From assembly GCA_002350625.1 (NCBI GenBank), contig DEFE01000053.1, forward strand, positions 35,941-66,099: 30,159 nt of DNA. The letters are read 5' to 3'. Source of the DNA: Lachnospiraceae bacterium UBA2860. GTDB taxonomy: Bacteria; Bacillota; Clostridia; Lachnospirales; Lachnospiraceae. Below the pieces are notes generated by a model that saw nothing but the letters and a program-made list of their open reading frames with translations, was not told the origin of the DNA and made no database searches. Numbering within the stretch: position 1 is the first letter of the stretch; each line of letters opens with the position of its first letter. Positions 24,001-30,159 of the stretch are shown in pieces. Made by a program: the position numbers and the translations under genes.

Positions 24001-24749
24001 TCTCTCATCCACACGCCCAGCAGGATGCCCCCTACACAGCACACCAGCACGACTGACAGGTAGATCAGCTTCAGTGTCTGCTGTATATGAAGATCGGGCA
24101 GATGCGCGGTCTCTTCTCCTCTGTTTTGATCTGTGCGGTTTAAAGACCAGACGAGAAGAAGAAAGCTGGCGCTTACGAGGAAGGAAAAGGGATAATAAAG
24201 GCTGGCATAAGGGTCGTCAAAGCAGGTGGATGTCCACATGCCGAACTCGAAGACGACGAAAAGCAGGGCGGCGAATGCCGCATAGGGGCGCTGCGCGCCG
24301 GCTTTCCGGTTTTTATTGTACCAGAGAAGACTTTGCAGGCTCAGCACTGCGATGAGGGTACAGACGATGACCTGATAAATGCTGTTTGCCTCACCCCCGT
24401 AGGGCAGATAGAGCTTGAGCTGCCAGAGATTGAGCGGAACGGGAAGAAGCATCAGGGGATGAAAATACCGGCGCTCCACAGGGGTCTTCAGATAGAAGAC
24501 CAGCGCAAGAAGAAAGAGGTACGCCATATCCCAGCCGGAATAAGTCAGGGATGCGGAGACACTGGGCGACTCCCCCATGATCACCAGGTAAGTCGTCCAA
24601 GAATAGCTGCTGAGAAGAAAACACAGGAAAAAGAAGAGCGCGAGCAGCCAGCTGCGCCGCCTGGTATTGATGTAGCGGAACAGGCAAGTGAGCATGGCCA
24701 CAAGGACGGCCAGCAGCTGAATGATGTTCTCGGCGTATTCCAGCAACAT
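21057..24749 (-). CDS. Hybrid sensor histidine kinase (membrane front end, dCache, HisKA, HATPase, REC, HPt)
   Basis: A 1230-residue multidomain kinase. Residues 1-300 hold about nine membrane helices, unusual ahead of a sensor. A further helix (about 331-352) and one at about 604-625 bracket an external dCache-like sensor (355-600, with GYVMGEYLDGVGW, DPMTRDWYKSA and SPYVDAQTGAVIIS, typical of dCache_1). Then come a coiled segment, HisKA with the phospho-His676 in SHEIRTPINAVLG, HATPase_c (N805-N809, DTGIGI 845-850, GTGLGL 875-880), REC with Asp996 in LMDQRMPEMDG, and HPt with His1154 in HSIKSTSR. All phosphorelay residues are present. ATG 24749 follows AGGAG. It is the second gene of an operon with the HD-GYP regulator, 15 bases downstream of it, which probably receives the phosphate. 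Confidence 0.93.
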   Translation of the reverse strand: MLLEYAENIIQLLAVLVAMLTCLFRYINTRRRSWLLALFFFLCFLLSSYSWTTYLVIMGESPSVSASLTYSGWDMAYLFLLALVFYLKTPVERRYFHPLMLLPVPLNLWQLKLYLPYGGEANSIYQVIVCTLIAVLSLQSLLWYNKNRKAGAQRPYAAFAALLFVVFEFGMWTSTCFDDPYASLYYPFSFLVSASFLLLVWSLNRTDQNRGEETAHLPDLHIQQTLKLIYLSVVLVCCVGGILLGVWMRDILNAGAQDPAGGNQYHIISVMLFMIALFLAAFALTIVLVIRMRQGAVSEPSPVLKDHVQPEEDGSDPVQAQPYIDLFRRRLSLLIPMVIIFLLMVLMMIYTSRVIQDVAVTNVHDVGEDRITSVTAQLENYLDTTKSVLWVTADAVDHMTQTGRTTQEILQYITEESTNQESHFDENYSGIYGYVMGEYLDGVGWVPPEGFDPMTRDWYKSAIRAKGESTIVSPYVDAQTGAVIISISRMLSNGTDVLSLDVTMNHIQDIVSDLQIKGKGYGFVMNNDGMIIAHQNESLKGTYMAGSEDGRILMEKALETGDGSFEIDADGRKNTAFVHRILGQWYAVILVSNQELYAEVWHQLAVNILISIVIFCLIAFFYLLGYKNEKRYSRRIEEMRAEEQKQAFEARALKLEKEAADQANQAKSDFLADMSHEIRTPINAVLGMNEMILREIGQTRSDQDMRPEKAAEAFLSIGTYARNIESAGNSLLSIINDILDFSKIEAGKIDIAENPYKLSSLLNDVSSLFFFRAKEKELRFDIEVDENLPDELCGDKVRVRQVITNLLTNAVKYTNRGSVRLKAGTDNAGNISPGDIIWLKITVSDTGIGIRKEDQEKIFSKFQRLDLKANSTVEGTGLGLAITHSLLAMMHGTIDVESEYGVGTTFTVKLPQKVVSAEPIGNYLAKYEKALETTKGYHELFHAPKGRILIVDDTPMNLTVAVGLLRNTMLMADTAASGYEAVKKAAENAYDVILMDQRMPEMDGIEALRVIRGQADGKNRETPVICLTADAIIGAKERYIAEGFTDYLCKPVDGLDLERALMKYLPAEKVEPVHHEADRDHDVNHKGEGASGGLYEPLTDAGIDPQVGLRYCQGDDQLYLTLLEEYADSAAEKRRGLMRALGDNDLHQYAILVHSIKSTSRMIGASSLSEIAAGLEKAAGEERRDAISRDHGRMIVLYNAAAEAARLTCPADRAPQSDASDEILEFMPES

Positions 24750-24764
24750 GGTGCTTTTCTCCTG

Positions 24765-26624
24765 TCAGAATTCCCGCATCCGGTACTCCGGATCGTCGTC
24801 CATCATCTGCAGCATGATCCCGGCGAAGACAGGGTCGAACTGGGTGCCGCTCCCGTCAATGATTTCCTGCCTGACGGCGTCCTGGGTGAGAATATCCCGG
24901 TAGCTGCGGCGGCTGGTCATGGCGTCATAGGCGTCGGCCACGGCGATGATCCGCGCCTCCTCCAGAATATCCGTCCCTTGAAGGCCGTCCGGGTAGCCGG
25001 TGCCGTCGTAGCGCTCGTGATGCCAGCGGGCGCCGATCGAAAGCTTTGGCATCTCCTTGATTTTTTCAAGAATCCGGGCACCCATGACCGGATGCTCTTT
25101 GACGAGCGCGAACTCTTCCTCCGTGAGTTTCCCCGGCTTATTGATCACGGCGTCCGGCACGCCGATCTTGCCGACGTCGTGGAGAAGGCCCATCATGTAG
25201 AGATCCTCCTGCTGCTTTATGGTGTAGCCGTAGCGGCGGCCGATGTCGCGTGCGTACGCGGCCACGCGGGAGGAATGACCGTTTGTATACCTGTCCTTGG
25301 CGTCGATCGCTTCCGCCAGGGTCTGTACGACATGAAGCGACAGGTTTTCATTTTCTTCTGTTTTTCGGGAGACGAGCTCTGCCAGATGATTCTGCAGATC
25401 GATGAGCTCCAGCGTATGCCGCACCCTGAGGACAAGTACGTCCGGCAGGATCGGCTTTTTGATGAAATCCATGGCGCCAAGATCCAGGCACTTAGCCTCC
25501 AGTCCTTCGCTTTCGTCGGCTGTCAGGAAGATGACCGGCGGTGTCGCCTCCTCGTATTCCTTTCTGACCAGCCGGAAGGTATCGACGCCGTCGAGGTGCG
25601 GCATCTTCATATCAAGAAGAATCAGGTCAGGCAGCTGCCTGCGCAGCAGATTAAGGAGCGCCTGCCCGGAAGAGAGGGTTGTCACTTTCAGCCGCTGCTT
25701 AGCGAGGATGCCTTCCGCAAGAAGCAGATTACTCTTATCATCGTCGACCACGACGACATGGTGGACGCCATCCTGCCGGCTCTCCCTGGCCACACGCTGC
25801 GTCCCGTTGATTTTTTCGCATTCAAAGGAGAGCTCCGTCCCTTCGGCGAGTTCGTTCTGCCGCCAGGCGCTGCGGAGCCGGGTCATCACACGCTCGATAT
25901 CGTAATCCTGCACCTCGGGAAGAAGAAGAAACTGCTGGTTGTCCTTGCATTCCATCATGACGTCGCTGCTGCGAAGGGCAGAGCAGACAGTCTTTCTGAA
26001 AGCGGCGGTAATGGCGGCCCGCGCCTCAGTTTTTTTGTCTGCAGGGACAAGAAGCGTCAGAAGTACCTGATAGGCGCTGCTGTGGTAGCGGTCCATATAG
26101 CGGACCATATATTTGTAGAAGCTTCCGAAAAAATCCCTGCCCATCCACAGGGTGTTCGGAACGTTTGACTGCTCGCTGAGAAGCGCAGTGATGGTTTCAA
26201 GGGTAAAATCAGGCGCCTCCCCCGGACTCGTTCTCGCGGAGGACTCGCCGCGTCGGTCCAGAAGCCGGCGGATGCGGCTCACCAGAACCTCCGGCTCATA
26301 GGGCTTTCGGATAAAGTCCGCCGCACCGGCTTCCAGGGCGCGGACTTCCTCGAGATGTCCTTCCTCGGCCGTGAGAAAGATGACAGGAACCTTCCGGTTT
26401 AGAGGCATTTCCGATGAGAGCTTCTCAAGCGTCTCAAAGCCGTCCATCTCCGGCATGTTCATGTCCATCAGAATCAGATCGGGGAACCCGTTTTGACGGA
26501 TGTAATCCAGAGCGACCCTGCCGGATCTCAGCGCCGTTACCCGCATGTTGTGCCGGCTGAGAATGGTCCCTGCAAGCTTCAGGTGCGATATGTCATCGTC
26601 GATCACAATGATCCAGTCCATCAT
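24765..26624 (-). CDS. Response regulator with two REC domains, degenerate GGDEF-like domain and HD-GYP
   Basis: A 619-residue protein from ATG 26624 (GAGGGAGG lies 5 bases upstream; an in-frame TTG at 26639 overlaps that site). REC1 (about 3-122) has Asp54 in LILMDMNMPEMDG. A region at about 155-265 resembles GGDEF in layout, but the signature position reads KDNQQF, so cyclase activity is unlikely. REC2 (about 288-407) has Asp338 in LILLDMKMPHLDG. HD-GYP (about 430-600) has His482-Asp483 in LLHDVGKIG and HHERYDGTGYP at 535-545, so c-di-GMP phosphodiesterase activity is expected. The next gene in the operon is the hybrid kinase, its likely phosphodonor through HPt. Two receivers suggest graded control of c-di-GMP breakdown. 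Confidence 0.93.
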   Translation of the reverse strand: MMDWIIVIDDDISHLKLAGTILSRHNMRVTALRSGRVALDYIRQNGFPDLILMDMNMPEMDGFETLEKLSSEMPLNRKVPVIFLTAEEGHLEEVRALEAGAADFIRKPYEPEVLVSRIRRLLDRRGESSARTSPGEAPDFTLETITALLSEQSNVPNTLWMGRDFFGSFYKYMVRYMDRYHSSAYQVLLTLLVPADKKTEARAAITAAFRKTVCSALRSSDVMMECKDNQQFLLLPEVQDYDIERVMTRLRSAWRQNELAEGTELSFECEKINGTQRVARESRQDGVHHVVVVDDDKSNLLLAEGILAKQRLKVTTLSSGQALLNLLRRQLPDLILLDMKMPHLDGVDTFRLVRKEYEEATPPVIFLTADESEGLEAKCLDLGAMDFIKKPILPDVLVLRVRHTLELIDLQNHLAELVSRKTEENENLSLHVVQTLAEAIDAKDRYTNGHSSRVAAYARDIGRRYGYTIKQQEDLYMMGLLHDVGKIGVPDAVINKPGKLTEEEFALVKEHPVMGARILEKIKEMPKLSIGARWHHERYDGTGYPDGLQGTDILEEARIIAVADAYDAMTSRRSYRDILTQDAVRQEIIDGSGTQFDPVFAGIMLQMMDDDPEYRMREF

Positions 26625-26664
26625 GCTTTCCTCCCTCAAGAAATACCTGTCCGGAGTCCCTTTT

Positions 26665-26694
26665 ATTATACAGTATAGGCGCTTTGTTCAGCAA
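26665..26694 (-). promoter_or_regulatory. Promoter of the HD-GYP / histidine kinase operon
   Basis: On the minus strand TTGCTG (26694-26689) and a perfect TATAAT (26670-26665) are 18 bases apart. The start would be near 26658, about 34 bases upstream of the ATG at 26624. It diverges from the promoter at 26719-26747; only 24 bases separate the two -35 boxes, so a single bound protein could affect both. Confidence 0.7.
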
Positions 26695-26718
26695 CAAAAT
26701 GGCGCAGGAGCGCAGGAC

Positions 26719-26747
26719 TTGCCGCAGAGGATGATTTGAGATACAAT
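26719..26747 (+). promoter_or_regulatory. Promoter of the tandem L,D-transpeptidase genes
   Basis: TTGCCG (26719-26724) and TACAAT (26742-26747) are 17 bases apart. The start would be near 26754, giving a 61-base leader that contains a small hairpin and a strong ribosome site. Confidence 0.6.
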
Positions 26748-26776
26748 ATGGTCGTATATGCTCATTTATACAGGGG

Positions 26777-26799
26777 TTATTTTCTTGAAGGGAAAATAA
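26777..26799 (+). other. Leader hairpin next to the ribosome site of transpeptidase copy 2
   Basis: TTATTTTC (26777-26784) pairs perfectly with GAAAATAA (26792-26799) around a 7-base loop; the GGGGAGG ribosome site begins at 26800. The AU-rich stem could modestly affect ribosome access or act as a temperature-sensitive element, but it does not cover the site itself. Confidence 0.45.
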
Positions 26800-26814
26800 G
26801 GGGAGGTAACAGAC

Positions 26815-28476
26815 TTGGCGAAAAAAAGAAAGAAGAAAAAGAGTCATGTTCTCGGACATGTATTTCTGTTTCTTATGCTCGCGGCCTTTGCCGGCGGCGC
26901 TCTCTATTACGCTTATGAATATCAGCAGTGGGTCGGGAAATTTCTGCCGAACACGACGGTGAACGGAATAGATTACAGCGGCATGACGGCTGAGGAAGCT
27001 GAAGCCCGTTTTAAGGAGACTTATGCGGGGCGCGTTCTTGACATTAAGGAAATGGGCGGTTCCGTGGAGAAGATCAGCTATGACGATCTCGATTATCATT
27101 TCACGACGGGTGAATCCTTCCGGGAACTGATCGACGCGCAGGATCTGTATCTGTGGCCGCTTGCCTACACTAAGAAGACCGCGCTCACGACGGATCAGGG
27201 CTTCGCCTTTTCTGACGAGCTGCTGGTGGAGAAGGTGAAGTCACTTCAGGCGATTACCGGCGACAGCATCCAGGATCCGGTTGACGCGTATATCGAAAAG
27301 ACAGCGAGCGGGTACCGGATCGTCGAAGCGATCGACGGAAACCGCCTGATCGAGGACAGCGTCATCGAGGCCGTTCGAAATGCGATCAACACAGGGGCGA
27401 ACGAGATTAATCTCGAGGAGCTCGGCTGCTACAGGAAGGCTTCCGTATACGCGGACAATGAGGCGCTTCAGAATGAATTCGCGACTGTCGACCGCTACCA
27501 GAACATGGAGATCACGCTCAGCATGGAAGGAAACACGTATGTGCTGCTTGACAAATCCGTGTTCCTTCCCTGGATGAGTTTTGAAAACGGCAGGGTGTCC
27601 TTTGACAGCGACGCAGTGATCAACTACACGCAGTCATTGGCTGATCAGTATAACACGCTCGGCAAGACAAGGCAGTTCCACACGACCGGCGGGGACGTCC
27701 TTACGGTGGGCGGCAGCAACTACGACACTTACGGCTACAAGATGAATGTGGAGCAGTCTGCGGATCTGATTGCCGGTGCGCTCGCGGGCGCCACGTCGCA
27801 GATGATCGCGCTCGCCTGGGATCATTACGGCCTTGCCAGAGATGAGGGCGGCCAGTCGGATTTCGGGAAGACCTATATCGAGGTGAGTCTTGACGAGCAG
27901 CATATGTATTACTATAAGGACGGGGCGCTTGTGCTCGACACGAATATCGTTTCCGGCACGGCTACGCCGCAGAGAGCTACGCCGACCATGGTCACACAGG
28001 TGCTCGATAAGAAGACGGATCACACCATGAAAGGCAGTTACGGTGAATCACACGCGGACTTCGCGCTCGTCATCCACGAGAGCGGCATTCTGATCCACGA
28101 CTCCTCCTGGCGGGATGAGTACGGCGACGATATCTGGCTCTACGACGGCAGCCACGGCTGCATCAACACGCCGCTCAGATACATGGAAGAGCTGTATGAT
28201 CAGGTGGATATCAGCACGCCGGTCATCATCTACGATCGTTATAACCATGTCACGTCCTTTGAGAACACGATGTACACCGGAGGCCCGGTCGAGGATGAGG
28301 ACGACGAGGACGATGATTATGATGAGGATGATTACGACGAGGACTTTGAGGTCTTCAACGAAGATAATTACTATGAAGAAGAGAACTACAACACGGACAA
28401 TTATGACAATGATTACGACGAGGCATTTTTGAATGATGCCGACGCTGATTACGAGGACTACGAAGACTATGAGTGA
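26815..28476 (+). CDS. Membrane-anchored L,D-transpeptidase (copy 2) with extreme acidic/Tyr tail
   Basis: A 553-residue protein from TTG 26815, chosen because GGGGAGG (26800-26806) is 8 bases upstream and the translation begins with a basic run (AKKRKKKKS) and a membrane helix (about 11-33). PG_binding_4-like repeats begin at NGIDYSGMTAEEAE (50-63); the YkuD domain covers about 353-475 with His428 in LIHDSSW and Cys449 in SHGCINT, so it should be active in 3-3 cross-linking. It is a paralogue of the protein at 12011-13537 but has an added C-terminal tail (about 493-553) with roughly 35 Asp/Glu and 10 Tyr and no Lys or Arg. The tail would lie in the wall and may bind cations or basic partners; that is inference. 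Confidence 0.92.
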   Translation: MAKKRKKKKSHVLGHVFLFLMLAAFAGGALYYAYEYQQWVGKFLPNTTVNGIDYSGMTAEEAEARFKETYAGRVLDIKEMGGSVEKISYDDLDYHFTTGESFRELIDAQDLYLWPLAYTKKTALTTDQGFAFSDELLVEKVKSLQAITGDSIQDPVDAYIEKTASGYRIVEAIDGNRLIEDSVIEAVRNAINTGANEINLEELGCYRKASVYADNEALQNEFATVDRYQNMEITLSMEGNTYVLLDKSVFLPWMSFENGRVSFDSDAVINYTQSLADQYNTLGKTRQFHTTGGDVLTVGGSNYDTYGYKMNVEQSADLIAGALAGATSQMIALAWDHYGLARDEGGQSDFGKTYIEVSLDEQHMYYYKDGALVLDTNIVSGTATPQRATPTMVTQVLDKKTDHTMKGSYGESHADFALVIHESGILIHDSSWRDEYGDDIWLYDGSHGCINTPLRYMEELYDQVDISTPVIIYDRYNHVTSFENTMYTGGPVEDEDDEDDDYDEDDYDEDFEVFNEDNYYEEENYNTDNYDNDYDEAFLNDADADYEDYEDYE

Positions 28477-28512
28477 GGCGCTTAGCGCGTCACCGGCACG
28501 GATTGGAGTTTA

Positions 28513-29880
28513 ATGGAAGACGGAAAGAAGAGCAGAGGAGAGAAGGCGCTTGTCGCCGGAATCCTGATTCTCGGCGTACTGATTCTGGCGGCGGCCGCCT
28601 ATCTCTGGCTGTTTATCATGAACAAGCCTGTCATGGTGCTGACGGCCCCGTCGGTGACCGTAGAGGCGGGAGATACATTTGACGAGTGGACGATGGTCAA
28701 ATCTCTGGAGCATGTCAGAGACGAGCAGGTCACCATCGACAGAGAAAATCTTGATACGAATACGCCCGGTGAGTATGAGGTTGTCTATACGCTGAAGGGC
28801 CTTACGGGGGAGGAATCTCTGCCGGTGAGCGTGAAGGTTGTCGACACCGTCCCGCCCGTTCTTAAGGTCACGGAGGAGGTCTATGAGGGCCAGCCCGGCG
28901 ACGTGGTGAATATTAATCAGTTCGTCGTCGATGCGAGCGACAGGACCGGGGTGACGTGTACTTTTGAGGACGGCAGCACGGAGAAGGCGCTTGATGAAGG
29001 CAGCTATGAGCTGGGCATTGTGGCTCGCGACGGCGCCGGCAATGAGTCGCGTGCGTCTGTCAGCGTGCAGGTGATTGTCCCGGATCAGGAGGCGCCGGTG
29101 ATCGGCGGCGCGGTCAATACGGCCGTTAAGCTGGGGGAGAGTTTCGACGTGATGAGCGGCATCTCCGTGAGTGACGACAAGGATCCTTCGCCGTCGGTGA
29201 CGGCGGATGTGTCTTCGATTGATACCGGCACTTTGGGCGCGACGGTGATTCATTACAGTGCTGTTGACAATATGGGGAAGACTTCCGAGGCGGAGCGCAT
29301 CGTCACGGTGGCGAATGACGTGATCGAGCATGATGGCGCCAGATACGGGGTATACTGGGATTTGACCGGGGTCGCCGGCCAGCCTTATCTAGTCGCGGTC
29401 AACCGGACGATGAATACGGTGACGGTTTATGGTCTGGATGAGAGCGGGCGCTACACGAATCCTGTTGCGGCTTTTGTCTGCAGTACCGGCCCCAATACGC
29501 CGGAGGGGTATTTCCGGACGCTGGAGCGGTCGAGATGGCTTTATCTTTTTGAGGACTGCTGGGGGCAGTATGCGACCAGAATCATCGGGCATATTTTGTT
29601 CCACTCGGTGCCGTATTTTACGCAGAACCAGGCGAATCTTGAGTTTGATGAGTATAATCTGCTCGGGACGCCGGCGTCTCTCGGGTGCATCCGTCTGTGC
29701 GTTGCGGATGTCAAGTGGATTTATGATAATTGTCCGACGGGGTTCCCGTGCGTGATTTATGATGATTCCGTGACGGCCGGTCCGCTTGGGAAGCCGGTGC
29801 CGATTACGATTGATACGGCGGATGAGCGGCGCGGTTGGGACCCGACGGATCCGGATCCGGCGAATCCGTGGAATATGTAA
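28513..29880 (+). CDS. L,D-transpeptidase with Ig-like repeats (different subtype)
   Basis: A 455-residue protein with a basic N-terminus and one membrane helix (about 12-36). Three Ig-like beta domains follow (about 40-110, 113-190 and 193-268; DTVPPVLKV and DQEAPVIGG openings are typical of DUF5011-like repeats), then a YkuD domain at about 290-417. His364 (LFHSVPY) and Cys392 (SLGCIRL) are the catalytic pair. The active-site wording GCIRL differs from GCINT in the other two transpeptidases here, so it belongs to another branch and may act at a different depth or on a different acceptor. The ribosome site is TTGGAG, close to ATG 28513. It is 36 bases after the acidic-tail copy and ends at a strong terminator. 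Codons in the catalytic part end in T or G more than those of its neighbours. Confidence 0.9.
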   Translation: MEDGKKSRGEKALVAGILILGVLILAAAAYLWLFIMNKPVMVLTAPSVTVEAGDTFDEWTMVKSLEHVRDEQVTIDRENLDTNTPGEYEVVYTLKGLTGEESLPVSVKVVDTVPPVLKVTEEVYEGQPGDVVNINQFVVDASDRTGVTCTFEDGSTEKALDEGSYELGIVARDGAGNESRASVSVQVIVPDQEAPVIGGAVNTAVKLGESFDVMSGISVSDDKDPSPSVTADVSSIDTGTLGATVIHYSAVDNMGKTSEAERIVTVANDVIEHDGARYGVYWDLTGVAGQPYLVAVNRTMNTVTVYGLDESGRYTNPVAAFVCSTGPNTPEGYFRTLERSRWLYLFEDCWGQYATRIIGHILFHSVPYFTQNQANLEFDEYNLLGTPASLGCIRLCVADVKWIYDNCPTGFPCVIYDDSVTAGPLGKPVPITIDTADERRGWDPTDPDPANPWNM

Positions 29881-29893
29881 GGAGTTGTGTTTG

Positions 29894-29926
29894 CTAGCAC
29901 TCGGCGAAGCTGAGTGCTAGTTTTTT
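29894..29926 (+). terminator. Strong Rho-independent terminator after the transpeptidase pair
   Basis: CTAGCACTCGGC (29894-29905) pairs with GCTGAGTGCTAG (29909-29920), 12 pairs including one G-U, around a GAA loop and directly before six T residues. This is the clearest intrinsic terminator in the window. Confidence 0.92.
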
Positions 29927-29927
29927 A

Positions 29928-29956
29928 TTGACTTTCTTTTTCACGGGGACTATACT
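29928..29956 (+). promoter_or_regulatory. Near-consensus promoter with no ORF downstream in the window
   Basis: TTGACT (29928-29933) and TATACT (29951-29956) are 17 bases apart, the best match to the sigma-A consensus in the window. It begins in the last bases of the preceding terminator's T run. The predicted start is near 29963. Confidence 0.75.
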
Positions 29957-29962
29957 CTCTTA

Positions 29963-30136
29963 AGTGATAAATCATCAGTTTAATTGTAATGATTCGATCG
30001 CGAAAGTCTGTCTCGCCGCAACTGTATATATCCGGCAGACGGCTTCCGCGCCTAAGGACTTCTAAGCCCGACGAAAATCACTAAAGGCGGTTCAGCGAAA
30101 AAAACCTAACTCGCTTCGCTCAAACAGGGTTTTTTT
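29963..30136 (+). ncRNA. Candidate structured RNA or 5' leader of unknown class
   Basis: No plausible ORF lies between the promoter at 29928-29956 and the T run ending at 30136, about 174 bases. From the predicted +1, AGTGAT (29963-29968) pairs with ATCACT (30077-30082), and the pairing extends outward as CTT with AAG after one mismatch. Inside, AATCAT (29970-29975) pairs with ATGATT (29989-29994), GTCT and GCCG near 30008-30020 pair with CGGC and AGAC near 30032-30039, and GGCTT pairs with AAGCC. These features suit a compact RNA with a closing stem and terminator. I do not recognise 6S, SRP, tmRNA, RNase P, T-box or a known riboswitch motif. It may instead be the leader of a gene beyond the window. 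Confidence 0.5.
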
Positions 30137-30159
30137 CTGGAACAACGTGATTTTCGACG
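30069..30159. repeat. Large imperfect inverted repeat reaching the window edge
   Basis: CGACGAAAATCAC (30069-30081) is matched by GTGATTTTCGACG (30147-30159) in inverted orientation, 12 of 13 positions. Further inward, GTTCAG pairs with CTGGAAC allowing one bulge, and an A7-CC block pairs with GG-T7. The outer arm ends exactly at the last base of the window, so the repeat may continue. Confidence 0.65.
30098..30136. terminator. A-run/T-run hairpin, probable bidirectional terminator
   Basis: AAAAAAACC (30098-30106) pairs with GGTTTTTTT (30128-30136). The T run serves the plus strand and the A run would serve a minus-strand transcript. It would end the candidate RNA and any gene converging from beyond the window. 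Confidence 0.65.

Noticed and set aside
24333..26168. Long plus-strand reading frame (611 codons) opposite the HD-GYP regulator
   Set aside because: It crosses the boundary of two well-supported minus-strand genes and its product is low-complexity, His/Arg/Leu-rich and unlike any family.
1..30159. CRISPR array, tRNA or rRNA genes, insertion sequences or prophage
   Set aside because: No regularly spaced repeats, tRNA cloverleaf, conserved rRNA segment, transposase or phage structural motif was seen on either strand.

Overview
The window looks like chromosome of a GC-rich anaerobic Firmicute, probably a Lachnospiraceae-like gut or rumen clostridium. This is inferred from strong AGGAGG-type ribosome sites, TTG and GTG starts, Rho-independent hairpin terminators, a DUF937 protein, Clostridia-type L,D-transpeptidases, a secreted GH9 cellulase and an anaerobe-type purine/ureide degradation cluster. 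No 16S, tRNA, phage or transposase gene is visible, so the assignment is not firm. Genes are tightly packed; no gene-free stretch exceeds 300 bases. The longest is the last 279 bases, which hold regulatory or RNA signals.

Region 1 (1-3868, +): the 3' end of a ygeY-type M20 hydrolase, then ygeW (orphan carbamoyltransferase), carbamate kinase and hyuA (hydantoinase/dihydropyrimidinase). Together they suit anaerobic breakdown of a purine-derived ureide, with ATP recovered from carbamoyl phosphate.

Region 2 (3914-8350, +): a poorly characterised cluster behind its own extended -10 promoter. It encodes a double zinc-ribbon DUF4428-type protein, a DUF937 protein, a two-TM protein with a GrpE-like tail, and an Hsp70-like ATPase whose C-terminal part has a membrane-type hydrophobic stretch instead of a normal substrate-binding domain. 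This is the best candidate for an undescribed system. A secreted GH9 cellulase (8368-10572) follows closely.

Region 3 (10596-16250, +): aspartokinase, a membrane L,D-transpeptidase and an overlapping secreted C39-like cysteine peptidase, then an alanine/glycine:cation symporter with its own promoter and terminator. The first three could connect diaminopimelate supply to cell-wall remodelling.

Region 4 (16278-20972, +): a translationally coupled MoxR ATPase / DUF58 / polytopic membrane protein trio, then a MATE exporter.

Region 5 (21057-26624, -): two signalling genes in one operon, REC/degenerate GGDEF/REC/HD-GYP followed by a hybrid histidine kinase with a large membrane front end, dCache sensor, REC and HPt. 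They point to phosphorelay control of c-di-GMP breakdown.

Region 6 (26719-29926, +): divergent from region 5, two more L,D-transpeptidases, one with an extreme Asp/Glu/Tyr tail and one with Ig-like repeats, closed by a strong terminator. After this lies a near-consensus promoter with no ORF, a foldable sequence whose 5' end pairs with its 3' part, and a terminator inside a large imperfect inverted repeat that reaches the window edge. This is a candidate small RNA or leader.
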